A DNA stretch of 64,000 nt. It comes from Glossina fuscipes (lineage: Eukaryota > Arthropoda > Insecta > Diptera > Glossinidae). Below, one piece after another: positions 23,743 to 36,960 of this stretch (positions are counted from its first letter, which is position 1; each line of letters opens with the position of its first letter). A program made the position numbers and the translations under genes. Below the pieces are notes generated by a model, which saw only the letters and a program-made list of their open reading frames with translations, was not told where the DNA came from and made no database searches. The DNA lies in contig NW_023998415.1 in assembly GCF_014805625.2 (NCBI RefSeq), positions 7,533,938 to 7,597,937 of the forward strand, written 5' to 3'.

Positions 23743-26376
23743 TGGTTTTTCTTCAAAATTTCTATCCTCAAGTTAAACGAAATATTTTTAGTTATACACA
23801 ATTGCCGAAGCGGATGATGGCATCAGAGTTGTTACAAGTCAGAGTTATTGTATTGTATGTATATCATTTGTATAACGCACAAATTGCTATCATCAAGTAA
23901 ATGCGAGCAGAGATCAATCTACAAAATAATGTGGTGTACGATGTAAGTGAGTGCATGTGCGCGGAATGAATATTTATGAAACAACAAATATTCAATTTTC
24001 ATTTTATCCAGCGATGAAAATGTGATGAATGCTTATTTATTCATTCATAATAGGAATGTATCTGCTGCTGCTAATGGCTGTTATTAGTAATGCGTTTATG
24101 TGGGTCTGATTATCAATTATATTGTTATGCAATCATATTCTGACATGCGGCTCATATAATTAGAGGATTAACATCAAATACGAATAGAATCGCCTTCGCT
24201 CAGATAATATGGAAGAGAGAGAATAAATAAATTTTGTATTAGCCTATCTAAGTTCTTTCAAATTAAAATATCTTTATGAATGGAAAAAAAAAAAAAACAA
24301 GTTCGGTTTTTATAAAACTCCGTCGGCGGTTAACGAAATAAATAATTGTGTACAAATGAAAGGCGTCGTTTAACTTATAAAAGATTTTTTTCTCTTTGTT
24401 AGCTCCGTACTGTGCTAAAAATTTTAAGTTTGGTTCACTGATCGAGTGCTTATTGATTGTAAAAAGCTTAACTATTGTGAATTCACTTGTGGAGCACACT
24501 TTGTTACCAATTTTAAATTAATTTGATTTCATGAAGTAAATCGTAAATTTTCGCTTACACACAAAATCGTTGCTGTTAAGGTATTTTGGTTTGGTAAATT
24601 ATCGAAACCTTTGATACTTGGCTTGATCCCAGCTTGATGATGTCTTCATCAGGCAGTCCTGTCTTTATCAAATTCATACTTTCCACACTATAATAATAAC
24701 TAACCTTTGTGGCTTGGCCTCAAAAAACTTTTCCAAAACGTGTCATATTGCAAGCAAAGGAAATAATTTCAAAGCTTTTTCATTGATTTTTAATTTTAAT
24801 TAATTTTACAAGCAGCCCTTCTCTTGTTTATTAAATGGCGCATAATTCGTAACTAAATCAGTTTCATGATCAGGTGACTGACAAAGCCATTAGGCACAGG
24901 TAGTTAAGAAGTAGCAAGCTAATGTGCCAAAATTCGCAATATGAAGATTCCATCCGAGGTAAGTGTTTGAAATCTTATACTTACGCGTAAGACTGTGCGT
25001 CATTAGGATAAATTGAATATCCATTTTTTACTTTTATAAAAAACTAAGACATGTCCACGGGTGCGAAGAAATTGATGCTTCTATAATATAAAAAGAATAT
25101 ATTGGCAGAAGTTGAAGGAGTTTGGTCCTGCATCCGACATTGGCAATTAGCGTTAGCCATTGCTTGCGGCACATCCTAAACGATCTCTAAATTAGACTTT
25201 TTCGATGACATCTCTGCAAGATCGTGATAAAGTGAAAGATTCAGTTTTTTTCGATCATGAAGGCCTCTTAACTTTCTATAATAACTATATAATAACTTTT
25301 GCGTTTTTATCAATTTCCCAAAATGGGAACGGACAGGGCGCCAGTCCCTAAAACAGGTAAAAAATAAAAAAATCAAGTAAAGCAAGCAACCGCAAATCTC
25401 AACTTTACATGTTGTATAGAATCTTTCTCTATAAAGCACAAAAATGAAGTTCCAACCATTTTGACAAGGGGCGTGGCAACATTGTTAACTTCAATTCTTG
25501 AGCAAAATGAGTGACTGTACATGAACAATAAATTGATTGCAAAACTCCGTAGGATAAATCATTGACACAAAATGAAATATATTTTATGACTCTAAAGGAA
25601 GTACGTGACGAAAGTGAAAACAGTATAGACCTCGAAAATAATAATTAAACGAATTTATATATAATGATAATATATGAAAGGAGGCCAATGCATAATTGTA
25701 TGAATTTTGCTCAAAACTACGTTTTAATCGCCAATTAAGTCAGCAGCCGCTGGAGTTACACAATAGGGATCTGAATTTCTTTGCACTATGATATCTTAAA
25801 ATGTTGGTTTCATCTGTCATACTCTGACAGAATATGTAGCCCGTTTACCTTCAAACGAATTAACGACTTAAGAAAAGTTACAAAAAGAAAAGAAAAGAAC
25901 AACATCGTGGTGAAATCTTTCTGCCTAAATTTGACGACACCCACAATTTTCGTCAGAACAAAGGACTTGAAAATTCTTACAACGAAATCCAAGTGGATTT
26001 GCTATTGCAATTCATAACGAAAAATTTGCGTTGTCTTAGTTTTACGAAAAGGACAGCTCTGTGTACGACCTAAAGGAGCGTTGAGTAATATATCATTTAA
26101 TCAAGGCCGCTACCCATGAAACTCTTTTACTTTATTAAGATGGAAGTATTTAAGATAATAAGTGAATGAGCATTAAGTGAGAATAAACCTAGAAGTGACA
26201 ATTTGTTTTATACGGCGGCGATGTGATGGCAGATTTTCAGGTTTGATTGGTTTAATTAAGTGCAACACAGATAAATTAAAAGGAAGTTTAGCCTCGAATA
26301 TCACAGCCCGATCAAGGAATGAATCTATATGGTCCAATCGCGAATGAATTCTCTTATGAAAATGGTAGATGTTCGC

Positions 26377-26379
<3 letters not shown>
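23743..26379. other. fz intron, nothing recognised
   Basis: AT-rich DNA with no repeat signature or protein motif that could be assigned. Confidence 0.55.

Positions 26380-26407
<28 letters not shown>
26380..26407. repeat. Poly(T) run, 28 nt
   Basis: Pure T. It borders the 3' side of the minus-strand non-LTR remnant at 26.4-26.9 kb and may be its poly(A) tail. Confidence 0.95.
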
Positions 26408-26409
<2 letters not shown>

Positions 26410-26410
<1 letters not shown>

Positions 26411-26910
26411 GTTATAGAAAACCAGATTGGAGAACATTGTGACAGCGTTGCAAATTTACAGAGTCAATCATGTGAGTTTTAAGGCGTTTCCGTGTATCAA
26501 GATATGAGACGAGGGGTTGTTAATGCATAAAATAAACAGAATTGGTCTCAGCAGCAACTTTGGAAATTCACATCTTATTGTAGGAACATGAGTAAAACAT
26601 TTTCACCAGGTGTGAAAGAAAATCGGCCAATAAATCTATAGCCTGCTGAGTTAATTCGATCAAAAGCGTTATTAAAGTCAATGTGGCGTAAGACATCTGT
26701 CTGCGAGCGAGACTAACAAGCCTTATGATATGCAAATTCTAAAAGGTTCATAATGTTTGATCTGGGTTGGTAAAGTGCATGTTGGTTAAGGGGGGAAATT
26801 CACGTTTGGTGATGGAAAGCCATTTTCCGAATAACATTTGATTCGAACATTTGCCACAGAACATCGAAAACAAATTTATTAGTTGGAAAATAACACATTA
26901 TGACCATTTG
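26410..26910 (-). mobile_element. Jockey-type non-LTR reverse transcriptase remnant
   Basis: On the minus strand RSNIMNLLEFAY (GRST.TNLLEF type) is followed by TDVLRHIDFNNAFDRINS (RT motif A, 'VDVIYTDFSKAFDRVNH' type) near 26,700-26,645. Near 26,560-26,490 LLRPILFILCINNPSSH is the 'GPLLFILFINDLPS' block. The YADD box appears replaced by HGNA. Everything after it is missing, and a 28-nt T run (26,380-26,407) follows about where the 3' end of the piece lies, which could be its old poly(A) tail after an internal deletion. Confidence 0.72.
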
Positions 26911-27028
26911 ACGGCCGGCGCCATATGCTTCAATTTTCAGGTGAAGGATGGATAGGTACACATTTTCTGCAAGGCTAAAAGATCTTTTTGCACTCAGTTG
27001 CTTATAACTTGTAATAGCGGGACTTTTT

Positions 27029-27052
27029 CACACACACACACACACACACACA
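27029..27052. repeat. (CA)12 microsatellite
   Basis: Uninterrupted CA dinucleotides. Confidence 0.95.
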
Positions 27053-27393
27053 ACAGGGGTTTCAAAAGTCGTTAATCAATGATTCCAAAATTATTGATAG
27101 TTTTATTTAAAAAAGGAAAAAAAAAAAAAGAAAAACTTTATTTAAAATTATTTCAAAGTCTTTATCTTATAAGGTGTTATGTTATGAATATTTGTTGATA
27201 ACTGTCGACAATATCTGTAAATTGAAAATGTCAACATGTGCTACAGTGTATGGCTGGAGGTTGCCACTTAACTTGCAGTTAATTTTGCCACTTCAATATT
27301 GCAAGCTGCAAACTGCGGGGACGGGAACGAAAAGGTTCGCAAAAAAGAATTATAGCCCACTATCGGTTACTATGAGAATATGCAACACCACCC

Positions 27394-27420
27394 AGCAACA
27401 GCAGCAGCAGCAGCAACAAT
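27394..27420. repeat. (CAG)n repeat
   Basis: CAACAGCAGCAGCAGCAG. The surrounding frame is not otherwise gene-like. Confidence 0.9.
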
Positions 27421-28027
27421 GACAATAAGTAGCACATGTTACACGTTACACATGGTGGTGGTGTTAAGCAGAGGCATTTACCATATAGCAAAAAAAAAAA
27501 AAAAAAGGCAACAAAATCAGTGGTTGTGTTGTAACGGAAAACAGACGAAAATGAGGTGCAGCAGAGAGAAAAATTTTAATAATAAACAAATTTATTAACC
27601 TGACTGTAATGACACTAAATGTGGGTAATTAAAAGACAAAAACAAAAAAAAAAAAACAAAGAAAGAAAAATAAATAAATAAATAGCTTATATGACTAGGA
27701 AGGTTGTGATTTATGCGATTGCGCGACAGACTACTGCAATGAAGTTTGACGTGCTACTTACAGAAGCCTACACATTAAAACATGACATCAAAAAGTTTTA
27801 AATAATTATTTGTATCATTTGTGATTTTGTTTTTTTTATGTTTTTTTGTGTATTAGTGGAGCTGTGTTTAAATTAGTTTGTCAAAAATGGAAAAATTAAT
27901 GCCATAGTTAATGAACACCGCCATGTTGAACTGTCACTTTGACATATGACAGTTAAGCTCTTAAATACATCAAACCGTAACGGAGAACTGGTTCCTTTTA
28001 AATAATAAAATATTAACAAAGAATCAT

Positions 28028-28090
28028 ATTTTTACACCCAAATGCGAAGAATGGCATATAAGTTTAGTTATTCTATTTGTTCCACTCGCA
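28028..28090 (+). repeat. Possible family A head fragment
   Basis: TTTTTACACCCAAATGCGAA followed by GAATGGCATATAAGTTTAG resembles the head of the family. It is too short to be sure. Confidence 0.3.
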
Positions 28091-28333
28091 GAATAAACAT
28101 TGAAAGTATATCTTTCGGCATGGATCCTTAGACCGTTTTAACCGTTTGTCAAAGGTGAAATTGAAAGGATAGCTTTAATCAATTTAGTGGCACATCCCGA
28201 GCGAATGGAAATGCAATTCATTTGTAAAACAAAATTTTCAAGTAAAGTCACGTACATGAGTGCGTGCGTGTACAGCATTTCCAGCGGAAAAAAAAAAATG
28301 TAATTAAACAAGCGTTACGTTCACCTCATGTAA

Positions 28334-28626
28334 GGGCTTGTATCGAATCGAAAAGTATGCAAACTACATGCCCAAGTCACTGTTGCTGATGGTGTTGATG
28401 TCCCGTCGACTTTAGACAAGTTTGGCGCCGAACTGGACAATTTGATAACTATCGAGGAGATGTGAGTCTTCTACGAATGAAAGCAAAATGAAATTCGTTT
28501 CCGTTTGAGAGGCCGTCGACAATCACTTTCAAAAAGATTATTATTACTCTGTTCTAGGATAAGGATGAGATCGTGCGCATTGACACACTCAAGACACGCA
28601 AGATTATTCAATGTGATGTAACTTAA
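28334..28626 (+). other. Unassigned coding-like stretch in the intron
   Basis: Two short plus-strand frames have a protein-like composition. The first is 28,334-28,465 (ADGVDVPSTLDKFGAELDNL, then ITIEEM and stop). The second is 28,558-28,626 (DKDEIVRIDTLKTRKIIQCD, then VT and stop), preceded by an acceptor-like TTACTCTGTTCTAG. A GTGAGT donor lies at 28,462-28,467, but splicing it to that acceptor puts the second part in another frame. I do not recognise the protein. It could be a decayed gene or retrocopy, or chance. Confidence 0.2.
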
Positions 28627-29339
28627 AATGTGGAAAGCCGTTATTAATTTTTGACGATGTCTTTAATGTATTCTGCACAAAACCGATAGAGTAAATTTGT
28701 AATTGAAAAAATTCGGTATAGAAAGATGTAAATGATGCCAAGTTCTTGTTTAATGGATAAGAAAAATCATACTAATAGCATACAAGATACATGGCTCACG
28801 AAATAATTTTTTGATAAGAAAAATGAGAAGAAATACTTGTATTGATACCTTGTTTAGTGAAATTAAAATTCTCTTGAGGCAATTTTTCCTTATTGTTTCT
28901 TCGAATGAAAGAAACGATAGCTTTCCCAGAAGTGAAATCATGGTAGGAATGGTAATTTTTTTTTTTTACTAACTCTGCGGCCTTTATCTGAATTGTGTAT
29001 TAAGTTTAAGTGCGACATGCGGGGCTAAGTGATAAGTGTGGAGTGCATTAAATTCATTGGTCGACGAGACCGAACGATTCGATTTTTTCCTTCAAACTAT
29101 ACAAACTACAGTCAGGCTTTCTCGTCACACAGAGAAGATCTAATTTCTGAGTATATTATCCTCAGTGGCGATGGGAAAAATTTTTCCAGATTTGCTTTAT
29201 TCCGCATGCAGCTTTTTCGTTAATATTTTCAGTTTGTTGTTTTGCTTGTGCTACATAATAAATTAAGTGCAATTATTTTGCATCTATTGAACTTTTGCGT
29301 ATATATGGCTCAATAGGTATGTAAAATTCGCTGCAAATT

Positions 29340-29343
<4 letters not shown>

Positions 29344-29370
<27 letters not shown>
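29344..29370. repeat. Poly(A) run, 27 nt
   Basis: Pure A. No retroelement was recognised directly upstream. Confidence 0.95.
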
Positions 29371-29376
<6 letters not shown>

Positions 29377-30338
29377 ACTTAATACCTTGGAAATCTTGTT
29401 AAAAATCTTGTTTGTATATAGTAAGCCCTATTTAAAAACCAGAGAATTTTGTTTAAACGCATGGACATTTCTTACTTACATATATTATACAGTGCACTGT
29501 ATTCCCTTTGTATGGTACATGCGTGCCATTTAAAAGTTGTGCTTCTTAGTGATCATTACGAAAAAAAAATGAAAACGAAATAGAAGAAGACCAAACAAAA
29601 TACACACACGTGCACACAAACCTCTACTGATCTGCATATCTCATTACTTGCTGCTTCTACTGCAGATTGTGCAATTGTCTCCGGATACATGATAAACAAG
29701 TTTTTTTTTGTTTTTTTTTTTCTTTTTTCTTTCCATTTATTCTCAAATAGGAACTTGGATTTGTTTGTTAGTCGTGGTGGTGGCTTCACATGCCAGTCCC
29801 GTGAATTTAAATTCACACATATCTGCCCATACATATATACATGCATACAAACAAACATACATACATATGTAGAAATGTTTTGTGCTGGCCTGACACTGAA
29901 TTTCCGATTCTTCATTTGTAAATAAAACGATAAAAAAATAGAGAAAAAGGAAAAAAAAAGAAAAAAAAAAACGAGAAAAGAAGCCATAAATTATTGTTGC
30001 GACTGTTTCTTATAGAAATGGAAAAAATAAATAAAGCAGTACCAAAGCACAAACGAGATCGAGGACTGCTACTGCTTTTTAGTTCTCCAAAAGATCAACC
30101 AATAGCTTTGTACATTGTTACAAGAGACTTACATACCCATGCCTATGCGAGTTTGTGAAATGCATTATGTATGCTTTGCAATAATTTCGAAAAGTGTCCA
30201 GCATCGTTTTTATGACATGTGGGTTTTTCTTTACATTTTATGAAATATGTCTGCGATCTAATTTGAGAAACTCATAAACTATACTTTATTTGTCACAGCG
30301 CGTTAAATACTTATCAGACAGATTTCTAAATAAACTAG

Positions 30339-30495
30339 TTTTCTCTCTCTCTCTTCTTTTTATTATTTCTTTCACTCTGCACCACCTCGCCTTGATTTTT
30401 GATTTTCATCTTCTTCTTCTTCATCATCATCGTTTTCTTCTTCTTCTTCTCATTTGTTTTCATCTTTTTTGTCTTTCGCCACTTTCTCTTCCTCC
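30339..30495. repeat. Pyrimidine-rich (CT)/(CTT) tract
   Basis: CTCTCT followed by CTTCTTCTTC and TTCTTCTTCTTCT blocks, producing a leucine-rich chance frame of 104 codons. Confidence 0.9.
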
Positions 30496-33400
30496 TTATT
30501 TGCGCATATATCATGCGAGAAATATGAGTGAAGAAGATTTTTTGATATTGGATTTCAATTACTACAAAGTGTTTCTATCCTCTATTTCAAGTGCAAGTGT
30601 TTAGTAAATTAATGTTGTATTTGTTTTATATGTTACTGATAATACTGGCAATACTTTAATTGGGTTAAAATTGTATAGAGTATTACATCGAAAGACTGTG
30701 ACGCGCTCTATAAACACACTGTCATTAGAAAACAACCTTTTAAGATTAAAACTTTTCTGTCATTTCGATACAATGCAGCATATTAATATATATGTTGATT
30801 AATGGCTTAAAACTATGGATAAGCAACGAAGCTCGTAGTAATATCGATACTCTATCGCTATGTAATGCCGTGCTCGAAAAGTAGTAGGACTAAGTTCCCG
30901 TCGTGGTGTGAAACATTGTGAACTGTCCCCGTCGGCTCAAATAAGTTGCAGACATGAATCCTTTTACGCATTTTATGTGGTCTTTGCGTATATTTGCACC
31001 AGATTTCATGCAAATATTAGCTTAAGTTCGCTTGGAAATTTTCAATTTTTTTAGGCAGTCGAAGGTTGGGAGTCTTTATTTCGTAATAGTCGTATAGCCG
31101 GTTTTGTATTCTTACAAATCGCTCAGTATATGAATTATATTAATCTGAATGAATCCCTCATAATGTGTTTGGTGAGCGGATGATAAGTTTGTGCGGATAT
31201 ATAAAACATCCAAAAAGACTTTAGATAGATCCACATTTTGTTATTTGGATCATCGAATTAAACATGTTGATCTATTTGTGTGACTGACCCAAGACCATGT
31301 ATTCTTTGCATAATCTGCAGGTCGCATACGTTGCTCGACTTCCTCTTACAAACGTTTTTACGAAAGATAATCCTTTATAGAGCGACAGGGTATAGTTTAT
31401 TATTTATATATGTATACATATTCTTCTCTTATGAGTATTTTGCTACCATGTAGCGAATAAAGAGCGGGACTCTCCAGACGACATATTTGAGCGCAATTTC
31501 CAAAGCAGTCGAGCGTACTTTATTTATAATTGCTATATAGGTGCAGTTGTACTGAATGCGAACATACCTAGCGCAGCTTGCAGTGACATCCTATCTTGCT
31601 CTGCCTCTTCGGTAATGGTAAGGATCACTGTGTTTATACACGTATAAGGATTATAACCGTAATAAAAAAGTGTTTACACATATACAAAATTTTTTCAATT
31701 TGGATCACAAAAAGCTGTATTTCTGATCCATTCCCATGAGAAGGTTCTCATTAAGAGTAAATCTTTATACGGTAAAAAAGTCTAATTGGCAGTATTCTAT
31801 GACGAAAATAGATGCAGAATAATAAGTTTCTGTACAAGAAAATTAACATGATCTGGATCTGGATCACATCGATCCACATTTTGGACCGTCAGATGTGAGT
31901 GCTCATCACAAGTAACGCTGTATATACAAATAAAGGAAAATTTTTTAAAATTGGAAGGAGATAAGTAAAGAATTGCATTCGGCGAACTTCAATAGACGCT
32001 ATTGCCGCTGCTATAATATATACATATATGTATGGTTATATTGCCAGAATTTGTAATGCCTTGTCACATATACGTCCTAATCGTAAAAAATCCCGATTCT
32101 GTATTTACAATATATTTAGAATATGCCCACAAGTACGTGCACAACTGGAACTGAAGATCGCAGAAGATGCAAAAACTTAAATTCAAACATTGAATCAATC
32201 AAATAATTGCATTAGGCGGGAAAGCGAGTGTAACAACCTAAACGTACAAAAAAAAAAGAAGAAAGGAAAGACGTAGAATGGAAATATTTAAGGAGGCTTT
32301 AAGTAGACATTAAGCATACGATTAAGCATTAAAAAAGAAATGAGCTTTGAAAAATGGCAACATCGGAGTCGCTCTCGTTAGGCTCAATTACCTTAACGGT
32401 CTCTGCTACCAACTGAAATCTTAAAAAAAAAAAAAAAAAATTTAATCTTCATGCCTAAAGCCATAGAAGTACAGGTGGAATTTTGGAAATGTTGTTGTTT
32501 TATTTTTCGAAAAAAAAAGACTGAATAAATCTATTTTAAAGATACTGTAAAATTTGGAATAAAAAAATGAAAATTGATGTGTAGCGTTGTGCTGCTTGTC
32601 GCTCTCAAAAATCGTGTTTCGAAGAAAATGCTTTTAAAATTTTGAGTACTCGTGTACTTTTACCTTTTTATATTATTCGTGATTGTTTAGGGGTCATGTA
32701 AACAAGGGAAAGAAAAATTGATTTTCTGAATATTCTTTAATGGTTTCCTCCCATCAATAATAATTAATAACAGTTTATAGGAGAGATCGATTCACAATTT
32801 GACAGAAATGTTTTGACAAAGGCCTAAGGAGTTACTTGAACATCATATTTATTCCGTAGCCTAACCAAAGTACCAAAATTAGCAAAAATTTGTGCAATTT
32901 TTATGGACTTGCTTAAGGCGATAGTTTTTTTAAGATTCTTCCATATGTTGCCTCTTCTAGTTAACAACTTGAATGCGAGTGCGTGTTGGACACTAAGAAG
33001 CAATTTATTGAGAAAAAGCCTTTATTTGAACATATCAAGCAACAACTAAGAGCTGATGTAATGTTCCGTTTGTCCTTTGCTTCGCGTATACTAAAAATAA
33101 TGACTTAAAACGTTAGGTTTTTAAAAAAGTGTAGTGTGCCTCGTTTATATTAAAAAAGAAAGAAAGAAAAATAAATAAATAAATAAAAAAAGTACTAAAA
33201 AACAAAAAAACATAAAAAACATTTACCTTTGTGATCTGTAAGCAGTACAATATTGGTATTGCTTTTAATACCTTTTAAAGCCCGTGTACATCTTGTTTAA
33301 GGTTTTTGTTATGCGCCCCAAGTATCAAAGCAAAACTAATTCACTCCCACCATCTCTTCAAATTTTGCAATCTAACGCCAAAAGAAGCAAAAAAAAAAGG

Positions 33401-33613
33401 AAAACAGAGTCTCATTAGACTTAGCAAAAAGCACTTGGTTTGAATTTTATAGCCATCTCATAAATGTCAGTACGAAAGCCTAAATGTTGTATGTTAGTTG
33501 GTGTCGTTGCATTTTTGTTCACTTTGAAATCTTACATGCTATAGTTGCTGCTCTTTTACGATTCCAATGAAATGGAAATGTTTAAAAAGTTTGAATACAC
33601 AAAACGCTAAAAG
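30496..33613. other. fz intron, nothing recognised
   Basis: AT-rich, with short A runs at 32,423 and 33,160-33,210. No motif was assigned. Confidence 0.5.
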
Positions 33614-33644
33614 AAAATAATAATAATAATAATAATAATAATAA
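33614..33644. repeat. (AAT)n microsatellite
   Basis: About nine uninterrupted AAT triplets. Confidence 0.93.
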
Positions 33645-34277
33645 CCTTAAACAATGGCCGCATTGGGGAAGAAAGAAAGGCAACAGAACAGAATAAAACA
33701 CAGCACAGACACAAACAAAACTTTTGAATTGTGCATTCATTCAGGCCAGGCGTACTTTACTACAAGTCTACCTTAATATTTCGCTGGAGAGGGACTAAAA
33801 GACATTGTTTATGGTGAATATAAAATATGCAGTTTTATGGCTGGGACGGTGTATTTAAATTGTCAGTACTAAAAAGTATAACATCACTTATGGTTCTTGT
33901 GGCTCGTAGAGCTTTGTTTTCAGTTTTCATTGCATTGCTAATAATTTTTATTGGGTAAAAGTTGTTTTCCTCAACTATTCCGTCCACTATAAATGCGGAT
34001 GAAACTGATATTTGGTTATGTCGATATTTGGGGCCACCTACACAGAGTCAACTTGAATATTTACTTTGCCTCATTACAATTTTTCATGTGTGCGTTTACC
34101 ACATATATGGTTCAGACTGTGCAGAGCAGCGTAAACATGAAATTGAATGATTTATGGAAAAAATTATATTAACGTGTAACCTGCCAACTTGTTAGCAATA
34201 TTAGCTTTAACATGCAAGCCTAGCAAAATCTAAAGGATCCGAAGAACATAAATCATGGTATGGCGTGATCGGTTTAT

Positions 34278-34279
<2 letters not shown>

Positions 34280-34326
<47 letters not shown>
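34280..34326. repeat. Poly(T) run, 47 nt
   Basis: The longest homopolymer in the window. It could be the poly(A) tail of a minus-strand retroposon, but no body was recognised beside it; assembly slippage is possible. Confidence 0.95.
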
Positions 34327-34327
<1 letters not shown>

Positions 34328-34504
34328 GAAAATTTAAACTTTTAAGTCAAGAAAAGTTTATCTTACAATAATTTTTAATTGCTTGCACTTCCATCTAATA
34401 TGTTTTTAATTGGCTTACTACAATTCGTTTTCAATTAGAACGCGTACAGAAATCGTTTTGATCAGCGACGTTACTACCGGAGTTACCGGTTATCGGTTAT
34501 CTAA

Positions 34505-34994
34505 AACTATCATGCAAATCGCAATCGTTACTCACTTCTCCCTCTCTTCTTCCTTTCCTCCTCATTCTCTTTTTGACGTCGTCGTTTCACTTTTCTCGTT
34601 TCTTTTACTAGTGAACACATCAGTATCTTCCCCATATGAAAGAAAGAGTTTTTATGCCTATTTATATATACATAAGTGACAGTTACTTTGCTTTCCTCTT
34701 TTTCCATTGCCTCCCATCTCTTTCCCATTTTTAACGCAATTCATTTCTGTAGTTTGGTTTTCTTCTTTCTTTACTTTATACATACGTATAATGAAAGCAA
34801 ATCATATTTCTTATGGCAGTTTTCTAACAAATCCAGTTATACACTTGTCATTATTATGGAAGTTTTTTTTGTTTTTTTTTTTTTTTTACTCGCACGGAAC
34901 ATGAAAAACACATGGAAATCGTCTTTCTGGTACCGTATTGATTTTGTTGGGGTTTTCTTTTCCTTCTACTTCTTCTTCTTCTTCTTCCTTTCTC
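34505..34994. repeat. Pyrimidine-rich region with (CTT)n at 34,968-34,988
   Basis: Repeated TTCC/CTTT blocks. The overlapping phenylalanine- and serine-rich open frames on both strands come from this composition. Confidence 0.8.
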
Positions 34995-36639
34995 ACTTCA
35001 AACCGACTACATCGTTGTATACGTGCATATATATGTGCAGGTACAATATATTAGGAAAGTACAACCGTCCCTCGGTTTGCGCAGAACTTGATCTCTTACT
35101 TCCTTGAGCTGCAAGATTTTTAGAAAAATGAGTCGTTACGTGACTTCGGTTAGCCAGATCTGCTAAATCTGATTTAATTTGTTTAGCCGAGTTTCTGCGA
35201 AAACGTAAAAATTTGATTTCAATCACTAGGAATATTTTAGTTTTTTAAATTTAATATCAACACTGACGTCTGCTGCGCTGCACTTTATTCAATTATCTCA
35301 AACATATTGGCTACGCATTTCTTTATGTTTTAAATTTTGCTTTATCTTCACTTATACGATAATGTTTTTTTGCTTTCAGTTTACGTCACTTTTAAAAGAA
35401 AGCCTTTCGTAGTACGTAAATCAAGGCACGAGTGTAGATTGCTTACGCGCCATTGTTGCGATCACAAGTGCGAATGAAGATGCGCTAAACGCTTTTCCTA
35501 TTAACATTCGATATATGATTTTACAATCTCTAACATGATTCGGCATATTTAGATTGCATTCACACATACTCTCTGCCCGATGAGCTTATGAAGATGCGCA
35601 ACACTGTAGGCTGTTTTTATCAATTTTTCAAAGTTATTGGTTCGTAAAATGCAATAATTTGCGTTCGCTGACTTCGCAACGACAAAAAAATGGACTCAAA
35701 AGTGTCGAGGCCTGCGTGGTACAGTAAAGTGTACAGTAAAGTGGATTTGCTTTCTGTTGCGATTAGAGATCTTGGCCTAAACGTTAACCAAAAATTTATA
35801 GACGTCTACAGTCGACTTGTTTGCTTTGGGCGATTTCCTTTGGATCGTGCTTCCTCTCTGTTCCCCTCTTCGAAGTCAGTTGAGTGACAGAGGAATTATC
35901 AATACTGTCTTACTTATGTGTCAATTGTGCACATTGAACGCAATAGCTCAAGCTAAATCAAACTGATTCCGTGCATAATTGGAAGTCTGGGCCGTGGGCT
36001 CATTCAAAAAGAATTTATTTTAATTTCTAACAATTTAGTCTGAACAACGGGTCAATTTTTCGTGTATTCTTTAAAGACTTAAATCAACCGTAAATATAAC
36101 AAGTAAGAAAGTTATAAACGTTCACCCTAATCAAACTATGACTAGCACGCTTCATCGCATTCTACTTTCCAACTCCTTTCATTTGATACCAATATCGAAG
36201 GTGGTTTTAAGAAAGCATTTATCTACCCACTGAGTCGTGACGTCTACCATAATTAATTTAAAATTAACAGACTTAGCTTTTCGCATTCTACCCTTCAAGT
36301 TGTTTCATGCGATGCCCGCATCTCTGGCTTTATTAAGAAAAAATTAATCGACCAGGTCGCGGCCTCCATCAAAATTCTTTTGAATGAATCCTGATATCTT
36401 CATTTGAGGAACGTACAAAATAGCTTTAAACATTCTGCCTTTTTTGTCTTATAATGAATACGCATAAAACCTCAAAAGGATGAAGAAAAAATAAAATGTA
36501 ATTATTTGTAACTTGGTGTGGGCACGGCTGACACGTAAAGAGTCAAGTGTTTCGTAAAGTAAGTGTGGAAATTTCAGATTTCTAACTTTTAAACGTCCGA
36601 GTAACGAGCACAAACCTACAAATTTTTGGTAAGGAAAAC
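34995..36639. other. fz intron, unassigned
   Basis: A 65-codon frame at 35,690-35,887 (+) has no recognisable domain. 36,110-36,600 has the style of a diverged fly interspersed repeat (CCTTTCATTTGATACCAATAT, TTTAAACGTCCGAGTAACGAG) and directly precedes a family A copy. Confidence 0.45.
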
Positions 36640-36960
36640 GCAGTTTGCGTTCAGTTCATGCTCTACTGCGACCAATTCTCTCCTCTGACCAATTTCACCC
36701 ATATTCAATATCAATTTGCTTGCAAAGATTTCGAATGTTTCTATCAAATTATGAAGACGATATCTGCATTTTTACGGCCAGGAGAGTGCAAACAACAAAC
36801 ACCGCACAGACGGACAGACATGGCTTAATCAATTCAAAATTTCACGCTAATCAAGAATATATATATTTACTTTATAGGGTCTCTGAAGCTTCTGCTTGGG
36901 TGTTACATACATTATGCAAAAAAAAAAAACGATCACATTCTTCAGTGGTGGGTATAAAAA
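36640..36960 (-). repeat. Dispersed repeat family A, partial copy, inverted
   Basis: On the minus strand: TTTTTATACCCACCACTGAA, GGGTCTCTGAAGCTTCTGC in plus orientation near 36,880, then TCTTGATTAGCGTGAAATTT, GCCATGTCTGTCCGTCTG and GTTTGCACTCTCCTGGCCGT. The order is as in the other copies. A chance frame of 112 codons on the plus strand lies across it. Confidence 0.7.

Noticed and set aside
29556..29987. 143-codon minus frame rich in Phe and Lys
   Set aside because: Composed of poly-T, poly-A and CATA repeats; no motif.
34676..35107. 143-codon plus frame rich in Phe
   Set aside because: Follows the pyrimidine-rich tract; phenylalanine runs come from T runs.
35690..35887. 65-codon plus frame beginning MDSKVSRPAWYSK
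   Set aside because: No recognisable domain, no splice context, and no repeat partner in the window.
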